Part shown: positions 32,282 through 41,106 of the stretch, piece after piece
Position numbering within the stretch: position 1 is the stretch's first letter
Layout of the letters: the number at the start of each line of letters is the position of its first letter
DNA from: Candidatus Zixiibacteriota bacterium
GTDB taxonomy: Bacteria > Zixibacteria > MSB-5A5 > GN15 > FEB-12
Length of the DNA stretch: 64,000 nucleotides
Reading direction: 5' to 3'
Assembly (NCBI GenBank): GCA_040753875.1
Contig: JBFMDV010000020.1
Coordinates: forward strand, 48,712-112,711
Translations under genes and position numbers: made by a program
Notes under the pieces: model-generated
The model's input: the letters and a program-made list of their open reading frames with translations, nothing else
Database searches by the model: none
What the model was told of the DNA's origin: nothing

Positions 32282-33673
32282 TCAATCTTCCTTCGGCTTG
32301 GCCGAATTTTTCGGCGAGCCGTCCTTCAGCTTGTACCGTTCAATCTTTCGGTACAGAGTCGAGGTATCGATTCCCAGTATCCGCGCCGCTTCGGCCTTCT
32401 TCCCCTCGGTTTGTTCCATGACATATTGGATGTACGCTTTCTCAATCGATTCCAGCGTGGGATTGGCAGGAGCAGCTTCTTTCACCAATGACATTTGCTC
32501 GGTCTGGCTCAGTTTCTCCGGAAAATCGGCAACATCGAGTGAGTCCGAGCGATTCAACAGCACGGCCCGCTCAATCGTGTTCTCCAGTTCCCGGACATTC
32601 CCCGGCCATAGGTAACCGGTCAACAGCGCCATGGCGCGCTCGGATACTTTCTTCGAGCCGGTATTCACCCGAGAACAGAAGCGGGAGACAAAGTAATCGA
32701 CCAACAGCGGGATGTCGTCTTTGCGTTCACGAAGCGGCGGTATCAGAATCGGGATGACATTCAAGCGATAGAACAGATCCGCCCGGAACCGCGCAGCTTT
32801 GACATCCTCTTCCAGATCGGCATTGGTAGCAGCGATTAACCTGACATCAACTTCCACCGGCTTGGTGTCGCCGACCGGAGTGATTTTCTTGTCTTCGAGG
32901 ACGCGCAGAAGCTTGACCTGAATTGCGAGCGATGTATTACCGACTTCATCGAGGAAGAATGTCCCGCCGTTGGCGACCGAGAACAACCCCTCTTTGTCTT
33001 TGATAGCTCCGGTGAACGACCCTTTCTTGTGACCGAACAGCTCGGACTCGAGAAGCGTCTCCGGGAGGGCAGCGCAGTTGATAGTGACAAACGGTCCGCC
33101 ACAGCGCGGTGAATGATGGTGAATGGCGCGGGCAATCAAATCTTTGCCTGTGCCGGATTCCCCGCGGATCATGACGGTCGAGTCTGAACCGGCTACCCGC
33201 TTCGCCAGTTTCTTCATCCGCACGACTATTTCGGAATTACCGATGAACTTGTCGAACGAGTTGTCCCCCTGGAGCTGTTTCTTGAGTGTGGAATTCTCGT
33301 CGAGCAGCTTCTTGCGATTGATCGCCTTCTCGATCACCAGCTTGATTTCGTCTACCTTGAACGGCTTGGTGATGTAATCCGCCGCGCCTTGTTTCATAGC
33401 TTCGATGGCCGTATCCACCGAGGCGTAGGCGGTCATGACAATCAATTCCTGCTCTTTCTTGAACGATTTGACCGCCTTAAGCACCTCGATACCGTCCATC
33501 TGCGGCATATTGAGGTCGGCAATGACCAACTCGTAATTGTTGTCTTTCAGAAGTGACACCCCCTCCTTGCCGGACGTGGTGGTGTCCACGGTGTACCCCT
33601 GCTTGGCCAGCATGATCTCCATGAAATTGCACATGGAGTCTTCGTCATCGATAACCAGTATCCGTGACGGCAT
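32282..33673 (-). CDS. NtrC/PilR-family sigma-54 response regulator
   Basis: A 463-residue activator. The receiver domain (about 1-120) has the acidic pair DDED, phospho-acceptor Asp in IADLNMPQMDG and the KPF lysine. The AAA+ domain has Walker A RGESGTGKDLIARA, the sigma-54 contact loop GSFTGA, Walker B FFLDEVG and the arginine-finger region. A Fis-type helix-turn-helix ends it (KAEAARILGIDTSTLYRKIERYKL). The ATG at 33673 has GAGGAGC before it. With two sigma-54 promoters at the pilin genes directly downstream, PilR-like control of the pilins is likely. No cognate PilS kinase is in the window. Confidence 0.92.
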   Translation of the reverse strand: MPSRILVIDDEDSMCNFMEIMLAKQGYTVDTTTSGKEGVSLLKDNNYELVIADLNMPQMDGIEVLKAVKSFKKEQELIVMTAYASVDTAIEAMKQGAADYITKPFKVDEIKLVIEKAINRKKLLDENSTLKKQLQGDNSFDKFIGNSEIVVRMKKLAKRVAGSDSTVMIRGESGTGKDLIARAIHHHSPRCGGPFVTINCAALPETLLESELFGHKKGSFTGAIKDKEGLFSVANGGTFFLDEVGNTSLAIQVKLLRVLEDKKITPVGDTKPVEVDVRLIAATNADLEEDVKAARFRADLFYRLNVIPILIPPLRERKDDIPLLVDYFVSRFCSRVNTGSKKVSERAMALLTGYLWPGNVRELENTIERAVLLNRSDSLDVADFPEKLSQTEQMSLVKEAAPANPTLESIEKAYIQYVMEQTEGKKAEAARILGIDTSTLYRKIERYKLKDGSPKNSAKPKED

Positions 33674-33789
33674 CGGCGCTCCTCGCATCAGCCCCAGTTG
33701 TTGACAGACTTCTATAGAGTCGATTTTCGGCAGACGAGCTGACGCCGTGAAGTCGCAGGGCTGATTCTGCGCATTCTTAGTACACGGAA

Positions 33790-33818
33790 TTGACCAGATT
33801 TCGTCTGTACCCTATATT
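33790..33818 (+). promoter_or_regulatory. Sigma-70-type promoter of the UroD-family operon
   Basis: TTGACC (33790-33795), 17 bases, TATATT (33813-33818). The predicted start near 33825 is about 70 bases before the ATG at 33896. Confidence 0.6.
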
Positions 33819-33895
33819 TTGCCACCGTTGAACTCATCGTGGGTGATTGCTGTTACGGATACAGGGCTATACAGCAGGTCGACTATACGAGGCGA

Positions 33896-34900
33896 ATGAA
33901 CAAGGACAGACTATCCCATCGGGAACGAATCCAATCGATTCTGGCCGGCGAGAAACCGGACCGGTTCGCAGCCTCGTTCTGGCGGCACTTTTTCCATATG
34001 GAGGGAACTGCTGAGGGGACGATCGAAGCCATGCTGGCGTTTCAGAAACGGTTCGACTGGGATTTCATGAAGATCAACCCCCGGGCGGATTACCATATCG
34101 AGGACTGGGGATTCAAGCAGGAATATTCACGCAGCGAGTTTGAGAAGCACCGGAAGTTGGCGTATCCGATCAACACGATCGAGGACTGGAAGAAGATCGG
34201 TCCCCTGCCAACAACTTCGCCGGTGCTGGCGGAGCACCTGAAGATAGTATCGGAGCTCCGCCGCAGGAGTGGGCCGGATCTGCCGATATTCATGACTGTA
34301 TTCACGCCGTTGGCGATTGTGGGGAGGATGGTCCCCGACAACAACATGCTGGTCGAACATATTCGAACGGACCCGGGCTTGATACTAAGTGCTTTGGAGG
34401 CTATCACGGTGACATTCGAACGATTCGCAGTCGAAGTACGCAACGCCGGGGCCGACGGGTTATTCTACGCGACTACCCACTGGGCGTCATCGGATCTACT
34501 GACCTGGCAGGAGTACCAGAAATTCGGCGTGCCGTATGATCTACGAGTCGTTCGAGCTGCCGGCGATGATGCCATGAACTTATTTCATGTCTGTGCCCCC
34601 AACAACTATCTGCGCCAATTGTCGGCCATAGACTACTCGGCGTCGATGTACAACTGGGACGCGGCAGACCCGACCAACATGCCGCTCGATAAAGCGGTGC
34701 ATGCATATCCCGGCAAGGTGCTGGTAGGTGGCGTTGACCACCAGGGCTGGTTGCTCAGAAGCGACGCCGCGGAGATGCCGCACTTTGTCGTTGAGATTAA
34801 GAAGAAATTCGATCCGAGCCGGGTTATTATTGGCCCCGGATGCGCCATTGCCCCGGAGACACCGATGGAGAATCTTCAAGCCATAAGGGACAGCTTATGA
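33896..34900 (+). CDS. Uroporphyrinogen decarboxylase family protein
   Basis: A 334-residue TIM-barrel protein of the URO-D superfamily, which contains HemE and cobamide-dependent methyltransferases such as MtaA. It shows RERIQSILAGEKPDRF at the start and a closing SRVIIGPGCAIAPETPMEN block typical of the non-HemE group, where GC-I-P-TP metal/substrate residues lie. The HemE N-terminal arginine motif is not seen, so heme synthesis is unlikely. The ATG at 33896 follows GAGGCGA; an earlier in-frame start at 33839 lacks a site. The stop overlaps the next start (ATGA), so the two genes are coupled. Confidence 0.78.
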   Translation: MNKDRLSHRERIQSILAGEKPDRFAASFWRHFFHMEGTAEGTIEAMLAFQKRFDWDFMKINPRADYHIEDWGFKQEYSRSEFEKHRKLAYPINTIEDWKKIGPLPTTSPVLAEHLKIVSELRRRSGPDLPIFMTVFTPLAIVGRMVPDNNMLVEHIRTDPGLILSALEAITVTFERFAVEVRNAGADGLFYATTHWASSDLLTWQEYQKFGVPYDLRVVRAAGDDAMNLFHVCAPNNYLRQLSAIDYSASMYNWDAADPTNMPLDKAVHAYPGKVLVGGVDHQGWLLRSDAAEMPHFVVEIKKKFDPSRVIIGPGCAIAPETPMENLQAIRDSL

Positions 34901-35361
34901 TGGACAACGCGCGACGCCAACTGGTGGACAACATTCGTATCGCCATCGCCGAACATGCCAATGAGACAGACATCCTCAAAGCGGCTGCCGAGTTGATCAA
35001 CGAGTTTTCCGAGGATTTCCACTGGACCGGCTTCTATCTGATGAAAGGAAACCGGCTGGAGGTGGGGCCGTATATCGGACCGGAGACACCACACAAGGTG
35101 ATCGAGCTGAGTAAGGGAATCTGCGGGGCTGCGGCCAAGGAGAAGCGGACGATCATCGTGGACGATGTCAAAAGCGACCCCCGGTTTCTGGCCTGCTCGC
35201 TGACTACCCGTTCCGAGATCGTGGTGCCGCTTCTGGATGGAGACAGGGTGTTGGGTGAAATCGATATCGACTCCAACCATCCCTCGAATTTCACCGCCCA
35301 GGACCGGGTTATGCTCGAAGCAATAGCTAACGAGATTGTCAGTCGGTTGAAGCAGGTTTGA
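34897..35361 (+). CDS. GAF-domain protein related to free methionine-R-sulfoxide reductase
   Basis: A 154-residue single GAF domain. Blocks WTGFYL, GKGICGAAA, DPRFLACSLTTRSEIVVPL and GEIDIDS match the fRMsr family. E. coli fRMsr uses Cys84, Cys94 and Cys118. Here the last two are kept (in GICG and LACS), but the residue ten before GIC is His, not Cys. It may be an fRMsr using two cysteines or a binding-only GAF protein. It starts within the stop of the UroD-family gene. Confidence 0.78.
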   Translation: MMDNARRQLVDNIRIAIAEHANETDILKAAAELINEFSEDFHWTGFYLMKGNRLEVGPYIGPETPHKVIELSKGICGAAAKEKRTIIVDDVKSDPRFLACSLTTRSEIVVPLLDGDRVLGEIDIDSNHPSNFTAQDRVMLEAIANEIVSRLKQV

Positions 35362-35447
35362 CACGAGAACGCATGAGCATTTTTGCTTGCGCGATTCCTG
35401 ACGGTGCTGCATCGTGGAGGAACCGCGACACATAGGAGGTAACAATC

Positions 35448-35609
35448 ATGTTTTGGGGCATTCTTCTGCTTTTGCTTGGCGTACTGATGCTGTTGAGCGA
35501 ACTGGATATCATCCAGGGGCGATTCTGGAATTTCTTCTGGCCCGCCCTTATCATTGCCATTGGGGTATCGGTCATTGCCAAGCATACCAAAAAACCATCC
35601 GCGCCATGA
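35448..35609 (+). CDS. 53-residue membrane protein
   Basis: A short gene with a strong AGGAGGT at 35434-35440. The product has two hydrophobic segments, residues 2-18 (WGILLLLLGVLMLLSEL) and about 30-45 (FWPALIIAIGVSVIAK), with a GRFWNFFWP turn and a basic tail. This resembles the two-helix LiaI/LiaF-type membrane domain. Its stop overlaps the start of the BlaI-type regulator gene (ATGA at 35606-35609), so the two are translationally coupled. Confidence 0.75.
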   Translation: MFWGILLLLLGVLMLLSELDIIQGRFWNFFWPALIIAIGVSVIAKHTKKPSAP

Positions 35610-35941
35610 CGGCGTCGTTCTATTTTGACCCTGACGGCACCGGCAGCGGCGTATTTCTTGGACCGCTGGAAGCACGCCTCATGGAGCTGGTGTGGGACAA
35701 GGGAGCACTGACAGTGAAGCAGGCGCTCTATCTGATGGGGAAAGATGCCAACATCGCGTACTCCACTATCATGACAGTCTTGACGCGATTGGCCGAGAAG
35801 CAGATTCTGAAACGATCCAAAGAGGGGAAAAATTTCGTCTACGAGCCGACAATCTCGCGCGAGGATTTCATCAAATCGAGAGTTAATCAGATTGAGGCGT
35901 GCCTGTCGCGCAATTTCGGAAGACAGACGCGCAAATCTTAA
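35606..35941 (+). CDS. BlaI/MecI/CopY-type transcriptional repressor
   Basis: 111 residues: a winged-helix domain with LGPLEARLMELVWDKGALTVKQAL at the start, then YSTIMTVLTRLAEKQILKRSKEGKNFVYEP, the recognition and wing region of this family, and a short C-terminal dimerisation helix. Classical partners are BlaR1/MecR1 sensor proteases; none is present. The coupled upstream gene encodes a 53-residue membrane protein instead. The start at 35606 is fixed by the overlap. Its 3' end overlaps the convergent epimerase gene by 4 bases. Confidence 0.85.
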   Translation: MTASFYFDPDGTGSGVFLGPLEARLMELVWDKGALTVKQALYLMGKDANIAYSTIMTVLTRLAEKQILKRSKEGKNFVYEPTISREDFIKSRVNQIEACLSRNFGRQTRKS

Positions 35942-36384
35942 CGGCGGGTTTTGGAAATCTCCTGAAGCTCTATCAGCACGCCGCCAATTGATGACGGGTG
36001 CACAAACGCGATCTTCGCCCCCTGAGCGCCAAGGCGCGGGCTCTCATCGATAAGTTTAACACCGGCTGATCTCAACTCCGCCAGCCGACGCTCAATATTC
36101 TCGACACAGATACAGACGTGGTGGAGACCCTCACCATGTTTGGCAATGAAACGCGCTATGGGGCTGTCCGGTGAGGTCGCCGCCACGAGTTCGATGCGAC
36201 CACCGAAAGCACTGGGACGGTCGAAAATGGCCACGCGGACCTTCTGATCGGGGACATCCTCGATGTGCGGATCGCGTATCCCAGTCAAAAGTGCGTACGT
36301 AGGGATGCTTCGCTCAAGATCGGAAACGGCGATCCCGATATGCGAGACCAGCGAATCGGAGTGCTTATCCGTTACCGGATTCAT
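35938..36384 (-). CDS. mce: Methylmalonyl-CoA epimerase
   Basis: A 148-residue VOC-superfamily protein that epimerises (2S)- to (2R)-methylmalonyl-CoA. It shows HIGIAVSDLERSI near residue 15, RIELVAATSPDSPIARFIAKHGEGLHHVCICV in the middle (the metal-binding His and Glu motifs, including GEGLHH) and FVHPSSIGGVLIELQE at the end, all family hallmarks. It is the last gene of the methylmalonyl island, overlapping the preceding lipoprotein gene by 20 bases. Confidence 0.9.
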   Translation of the reverse strand: MNPVTDKHSDSLVSHIGIAVSDLERSIPTYALLTGIRDPHIEDVPDQKVRVAIFDRPSAFGGRIELVAATSPDSPIARFIAKHGEGLHHVCICVENIERRLAELRSAGVKLIDESPRLGAQGAKIAFVHPSSIGGVLIELQEISKTRR

Positions 36385-36901
36385 GTTCTTCCGCTTCGGC
36401 CGCCGAATCTGCCTGCCGTCGTATCTGATCGTACTCGCGCTGAATTTCGATGGTGCCGACCGATGGACGGATCCACCGGCCCCGATGAAAGTACAACATG
36501 TACTTGTCGTAGTCTTTTGAGATCTTGCCCGATGGTCCCTTGAAGGTCACTTCCACCTTGACCAAGCATGAGTCACGGTTGTAGAACGTGTAATCCTGGG
36601 CCGTGATCGCCTCAACTGTATCGGCTTCGGCGTATTCGATCTGCCGGAAGGTCAGGTAGTCATCGAAATTGTACTTGGCCTGCAGGTACTCGAATTCGTT
36701 GTCGTATAGCACTGCCTTGTCGCCGTAGTGCCAGCGGGTAATCGCCTCGGTCAGCGCTTCCTGAATCAGTGTACGGTCGTCACCAGACGCTGTTGGAGTC
36801 GAGGTCCCCCCAGAGGAATTGTCTCCCTTGTCGCTGCATCCGATCAACGAAATAAGAATTGCTGCCAGAACGAAAATCGGCAGACGACTACCGGTTATCA
36901 T
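36365..36901 (-). CDS. Lipoprotein of unknown function inside the methylmalonyl operon
   Basis: 178 residues from the ATG at 36901. A signal segment ends LIGC, a lipobox with cysteine near residue 22, then a Ser/Thr/Gly linker. The folded part (about 45-150) has [18 protein letters not shown] and beta strands ending [12 protein letters not shown], suggestive of an NTF2-like fold, but the family is not recognised. The gene overlaps the mutase gene by 14 bases and the epimerase gene by 20, so it is cotranscribed. Why a lipoprotein belongs in this operon is unclear. Confidence 0.65.
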   Translation of the reverse strand: MITGSRLPIFVLAAILISLIGCSDKGDNSSGGTSTPTASGDDRTLIQEALTEAITRWHYGDKAVLYDNEFEYLQAKYNFDDYLTFRQIEYAEADTVEAITAQDYTFYNRDSCLVKVEVTFKGPSGKISKDYDKYMLYFHRGRWIRPSVGTIEIQREYDQIRRQADSAAEAEEHESGNG

Positions 36902-38465
36902 GGTATTCACCCCAGATGTGACGAAAGACATCGGAAATCTCACCCACTGTTGCATAACACTCCACGGCTTCTATGACGGCCGGCACAACATTGTCGCTGC
37001 CCTTGGCCGTTTGTTCCAACTTTCCAAGACTTGCCTGCACCCGTGCGTTGTCGCGATGGGATTTCAACTGTTTCAAGTTGGCAATCTGGCGTTTTTCGAG
37101 TTCAGGGTCAAGCTTCAATACAGTGGGAATTTCAGCACTGTCGGTGCGAAAACGATTCACACCAACCTGTATTGTGTCACCGCTTTCAATCCGCTTCTGA
37201 TACTCGTAGGCAGAACGAGCCAGTTCATCCTTGAAGTAACCCGATTCGACGCAACTTACTGAACCACCCAGTTCGCGAATTCGGTCCATAATAGCCACGA
37301 CCTTTGCTTCAATCTCGTCAGTTAGGTATTCGACGTAATACGAGCCACCCAGTGGGTCCGCGCTGTTCGCGGAACCGGATTCGTACGCCAGAATCTGTTG
37401 GGTGCGAAGCGCTATCTCGGCCGATTTTTCAGTCGGTAGTGCCAACGCCTCATCGAACGAATTGGTGTGGAGCGACTGGGTGCCGCCGAGCACGGCTGCC
37501 AGTGCTTGTATGGTCGTGCGGACGATATTGTTCTCCGGTTGCTGGGCCGTGAGGGTCGAGCCGCCGGTCTGCGCGTGAAAGCGAAGCAGCATAGAGCGTT
37601 CGTCCTTGGCGCCAAATTTCTCGCCGACAATCCTCGCCCAAAGCCTCCGGGCAGCGCGGAACTTCGCAACCTCTTCAAACAAATCGTTGTGCGCAGCAAA
37701 GAAAAACGACAGGCGCGGCGCAAAACTATCAACCTCCAAGCCGGCTTTCAATGCCGCCTCGACATACGCAACGCCGTTCGAGAGAGTGAATGCCACCTCC
37801 TGCGCAGCCGTCGCCCCTGCCTCGCGGATATGATACCCTGAAATAGAGATAGTGTTGTACTTTGGCAACTGCTCGTTGCCATACGAGAAGATATCGGTGA
37901 TGATCCTCATTGATGGCCCCGGCGGCAGGATATAGGTCCCGCGAGCGATGAACTCCTTGAGAATGTCGTTCTGGACCGTTCCGGAAAGCTGGGCCGGGGC
38001 AACGCCTTGTTTTTTCCCGACGGCGATGTACATGGCCAACAGAATGACGGCGGTCGCGTTGATTGTCATGGAGGTTGAGACTTTATCGAGCGGGATTCCT
38101 TCGAACAGCCGCTCCATGTCTGCCAGCGAATCGATCGCTACACCGGTCCGACCGACTTCTCCTCTCGCCATTCGGTGATCCGAATCGTAACCGATCTGCG
38201 TGGCCAGGTCGAAAGCCACTGAAAGGCCGGTCTGGCCTCGCTCAAGCAAGTACTTGAACCGCTTGTTTGTTTCTTCCGCCGTGCCGAACCCAGCGTACTG
38301 GCGCATAGTCCAGAGGCGGCCGCGATACATATCGGCATAGACGCCGCGTGTAAACGGATAGCTGCCGGGCTGCCCAATCGTGCTCGGTTCAGCGTGGTGG
38401 TCGTTCGGACCAACTACTACCGGAATTTCAACGCCCGAGGAGGTTTTTTTCGGAGGCGTGGTCAT
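36888..38465 (-). CDS. mcmA1: Methylmalonyl-CoA mutase, large subunit (catalytic barrel)
   Basis: 525 residues forming the acyl-CoA-binding TIM barrel of a B12-dependent mutase; the B12 domain is separate, as in archaeal-type enzymes. Seen are [68 protein letters not shown] and [15 protein letters not shown]. The Tyr of RQYAG is the residue (Tyr89 in Propionibacterium enzyme) linked to methylmalonyl-CoA specificity; the paralogue at 45232 has Phe there. The ATG overlaps the biotin-carrier stop (ATGA). The B12 subunit gene lies 6 kb upstream in the same run. Confidence 0.92.
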   Translation of the reverse strand: MTTPPKKTSSGVEIPVVVGPNDHHAEPSTIGQPGSYPFTRGVYADMYRGRLWTMRQYAGFGTAEETNKRFKYLLERGQTGLSVAFDLATQIGYDSDHRMARGEVGRTGVAIDSLADMERLFEGIPLDKVSTSMTINATAVILLAMYIAVGKKQGVAPAQLSGTVQNDILKEFIARGTYILPPGPSMRIITDIFSYGNEQLPKYNTISISGYHIREAGATAAQEVAFTLSNGVAYVEAALKAGLEVDSFAPRLSFFFAAHNDLFEEVAKFRAARRLWARIVGEKFGAKDERSMLLRFHAQTGGSTLTAQQPENNIVRTTIQALAAVLGGTQSLHTNSFDEALALPTEKSAEIALRTQQILAYESGSANSADPLGGSYYVEYLTDEIEAKVVAIMDRIRELGGSVSCVESGYFKDELARSAYEYQKRIESGDTIQVGVNRFRTDSAEIPTVLKLDPELEKRQIANLKQLKSHRDNARVQASLGKLEQTAKGSDNVVPAVIEAVECYATVGEISDVFRHIWGEYHDNR

Positions 38466-38977
38466 GTCTCGAACTCCAACAGAGCGTCCCCCCTTTCCAC
38501 CGATTTCCCTTTGGCGACGTGCACGACTTTCACGATCCCTTCGCCCCGAGCCTTGATGATGTTCTCCATCTTCATGGCTTCGATTACAACCAGCGCCTGC
38601 CCCTTGACAACAGTCTGTCCCGGCTGAACTTTCACCTCGACCACCATGCCCGGCATCGGGGCCCTCAGGACTGTTTCTACCGCCGGACCGTGAGAGATAC
38701 CGGCCGCCTTGCGCATTTGCGCCAGATGGTAATCCTCGATCTCTGTCTGAATCTCCATACCGCCCATGAAGACGGACTTCAATCCGTTGATGCCCGCAGA
38801 GTGAACATCGACTTCGAGTGATTCATTATCGATAAGGAGCAGGGAACGGTTGTCACCGAGTCCGAACCGACGGATCTCGACCTGCCTGCCGTTGACGGTG
38901 GCAAAGTAATGCTCGGAACGATATTCGAGCGTAATATCATAGTCGCGGCCATCGATCGTAACCTGATAGCGCGACAT
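38462..38977 (-). CDS. Biotin carboxyl carrier protein of the acyl-CoA carboxylase
   Basis: 171 residues. The C-terminal 75 residues form a biotinyl domain: [13 protein letters not shown], then EAMKMEN with the biotinylated lysine, and a closing [13 protein letters not shown]. The N-terminal part (about 1-95) is a beta-rich domain starting [17 protein letters not shown], seen in separate carriers of propionyl-CoA carboxylases and sodium-pump decarboxylases. The ATG at 38977 overlaps the stop of the biotin carboxylase gene (TAATG), so they are coupled. Confidence 0.9.
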   Translation of the reverse strand: MSRYQVTIDGRDYDITLEYRSEHYFATVNGRQVEIRRFGLGDNRSLLLIDNESLEVDVHSAGINGLKSVFMGGMEIQTEIEDYHLAQMRKAAGISHGPAVETVLRAPMPGMVVEVKVQPGQTVVKGQALVVIEAMKMENIIKARGEGIVKVVHVAKGKSVERGDALLEFET

Positions 38978-40509
38978 TAGCGACTCCCCCCGAACCAGCG
39001 AACTGAACCGGCTCGATGGCGACGAATCCAATTGGAGGTCGGCGACGGCGTCATAGTGTTGTTGACATCTACCTTGCGTTCCCGCACGAATCGATCCAGA
39101 GCAACCGCCAGCGCCGCCCGTTCCCGCAGATTGTCGTCAAGTCGACGGTACACATTGTCCGGGTATTCATCTTCGAGTAACCGCGTCGACAATTCTCCAT
39201 CCAAAAACTTCCGATTATCCATAATGACGCGATGGAACGCGATCGTGGTTTCAACGCCGGACACACGGTATTCCTCAAGCGCCCGTTTCATCCGTCCTAT
39301 CGCCTCCGGGCGATTTTGCCCCCAGACCACCAGTTTGGCGATCATGGGGTCATAGTAAACTGGCACTTCCGCCCCTGCTATAACACCCGAATCCACTCGC
39401 ACGCCAGGACCGGCTGGTATTACGTAGCTCTTAAGCGTACCTGTTGACGGCATAAAGCCGTTGTCCGGGTCTTCGGCGTAGATACGGCATTCGAGAGCAT
39501 GGCCGCGCAGAACAACGTCGTCCTGCTTGATCCTGAGCGGTTCCCCCTGTGCGATGGCGATTTGTTCTTTTACCAGATCAAGTCCGGTCACCATCTCGGT
39601 AACGGGATGCTCGACTTGAAGACGCGTATTGACCTCGAGAAAATAGAAATTGCGGTTTTCATCCACCAGAAATTCAACCGTTCCAGCGCTTACATACCCA
39701 CTGGCGCGTGCCAATTCGAGCGCCGCTTTGCCCATTTTGGCGCGGAGTTCCTGCGTCATAATCGGAGACGGAGATTCTTCGATGACCTTTTGATGCCGTC
39801 GTTGGATAGAGCACTCGCGTTCTCCAAGATGCACGCAGTTGCCGTGCTGGTCGCTGAGAATCTGGAACTCCACATGCCGGGGACGAGCGAGATACTTCTC
39901 GACATACACGCGGGCGTCACCGAACGCCGAGCGGGCTTCGTTGGCTGCCGAGCGAAGCGATTCCTCGAACAACTCTTCCGAATGCACAATGCGCATTCCT
40001 TTGCCGCCACCACCGGCAGCTGCTTTGATAAGCACCGGGAAGCCGATCCGGCGTGCCGCCTCGAGTCCCTTGCTCAGATCGCTCAACTCCATGTCGACTC
40101 CGGGCACCACCGGTAATCCGGCCTTGAGCGCCGCCTTACGTGCGGCCAGCTTGTCGCCAAGGAGCGCAATCGTGTTGGCGTTTGGTCCGATGAAAATTAT
40201 TCCTTCATCAACACATCGCTTCGCGAATGCCGCATTCTCGGAGAGGAAACCGTAACCCGGATGGATGGCCTCGGCGCCGCTCCGTTTGGCGGCTTCGATA
40301 ATCTTGTCGTGTACGAGATAGCTCTGCGACGAAGGACACGGACCGATGTAGTACGCCTCATCGGCCATGCGAACATGGAACGCCGTGGTGTCGCAGTCCG
40401 AGTAGACAGCTACTGATTTGATGCCGAGGTCACGGCAGGCGCGGATGACCCGAACCGCGATTTCTCCCCGGTTGGCGATGAGGATCTTGCAGATGGGGGT
40501 GGTTGACAT
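38977..40509 (-). CDS. accC: Biotin carboxylase subunit of acyl-CoA (propionyl-CoA) carboxylase
   Basis: A 510-residue ATP-grasp enzyme that carboxylates biotin with bicarbonate and ATP. Blocks seen are ILIANRGEIAVRVIRACRD, HPGYGFLSENAAFA, the glycine-rich loop AAAGGGGKGMRIV (about 158-170), EKYLARPRHVEFQIL, ERECSIQRRHQKVIEE, EVNTRLQVEHPVTE and ECRIYAEDP. It lies between the DUF559 gene and the biotin carrier gene with one-base TAATG overlaps on both sides. The 60 residues after the barrel extend past the AccC core, with no biotinyl domain. Confidence 0.93.
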   Translation of the reverse strand: MSTTPICKILIANRGEIAVRVIRACRDLGIKSVAVYSDCDTTAFHVRMADEAYYIGPCPSSQSYLVHDKIIEAAKRSGAEAIHPGYGFLSENAAFAKRCVDEGIIFIGPNANTIALLGDKLAARKAALKAGLPVVPGVDMELSDLSKGLEAARRIGFPVLIKAAAGGGGKGMRIVHSEELFEESLRSAANEARSAFGDARVYVEKYLARPRHVEFQILSDQHGNCVHLGERECSIQRRHQKVIEESPSPIMTQELRAKMGKAALELARASGYVSAGTVEFLVDENRNFYFLEVNTRLQVEHPVTEMVTGLDLVKEQIAIAQGEPLRIKQDDVVLRGHALECRIYAEDPDNGFMPSTGTLKSYVIPAGPGVRVDSGVIAGAEVPVYYDPMIAKLVVWGQNRPEAIGRMKRALEEYRVSGVETTIAFHRVIMDNRKFLDGELSTRLLEDEYPDNVYRRLDDNLRERAALAVALDRFVRERKVDVNNTMTPSPTSNWIRRHRAGSVRWFGGSR

Positions 40510-40913
40510 TACTCTCCCCTTGATCCACCATCCGGCTCTGCGCCGCGTCTCGCGAGTTGTGCGAGCAACATAGTCACCACTCCCTGGGGATTCTGTTGAA
40601 GTTCATCGTTCCAAACGCGCACAACTTCAATTCCATGACCAGCCAGCGTGCTCGTTCGGGACTTGTCGTAGTCGGGTTGGCCGTTTTTCGTGTGACCGCT
40701 GCCATCCAACTCAATTGCCAATCGCGCCTTTGAGCAGTAGAAATCCAGAACAAATGATCCCGCCGGATATTGTCGCCTGAACTTGTAGCCGCTGAGACGA
40801 CGGTCCCGGAGCTGCCGCCACAGAGCCGACTCGGCTGGAGTTTGATGTCTACGGAGTGATCGGGCTCGCTTAGTCAGATGGAGATTGCGTATTGATTTGC
40901 TCCGCACCCTCAT
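40509..40913 (-). CDS. DUF559 (Vsr/restriction-endonuclease-like) protein
   Basis: 134 residues from the ATG at 40913. The DUF559 core shows TPAESALWRQLRDRRLSGYKFRRQYP, FVLDFYCSKARLAIELDGSGH (the acidic-x-D/E-x-K-like nuclease core) and VVRVWNDELQQNPQGV. The family belongs to the PD-(D/E)XK-like fold and its role is not settled. The frame stays open to 41087, but that extension is translated repeat DNA (PSPFQGEGG type). The stop overlaps the accC start (TAATG). It interrupts an otherwise tight carboxylase operon, so it looks inserted. Confidence 0.75.
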   Translation of the reverse strand: MRVRSKSIRNLHLTKRARSLRRHQTPAESALWRQLRDRRLSGYKFRRQYPAGSFVLDFYCSKARLAIELDGSGHTKNGQPDYDKSRTSTLAGHGIEVVRVWNDELQQNPQGVVTMLLAQLARRGAEPDGGSRGE

Positions 40914-41078
40914 CCGGTCCTTCGGACCACCTTCTCCCTGAAAGGGAGAAGGGAAATTCGACGTATCAGCTTTGGCGTCTTCTGCTTGCTCAGCAGTTAT
41001 CCCGGATCCCTGCTCGATCTCCCCCTTCTCCCCTCTGGGGAGAAGGTGCCCGAAGGGCGGCTGAGGGGACTCTTCATT
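40907..41078. repeat. CTTCTCCC-type repeats before the DUF559 gene
   Basis: CCCTCATCCGGTCCTTCGGA and CCTTCTCCCTGAAAGGGAGA lie at 40908-40955 and CCTTCTCCCCTCTGGGGAGA onward to GGCTGAGGGG at 41022-41076. Each is a TTCTCCC/GGGAGAA palindrome with a CCCTCATCC tail. Related blocks are at 31611-31682 and 57655-57712. They fill the gap between the carboxyltransferase stop and the DUF559 start. Confidence 0.75.
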
Positions 41079-41106
41079 CGTAAACATCTGGCCTTACCCA
41101 ATACTA

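Noticed and set aside
40914..41087. N-terminal extension of the DUF559 protein
   Set aside because: The codons are those of repeat elements; the domain starts after the ATG at 40913.
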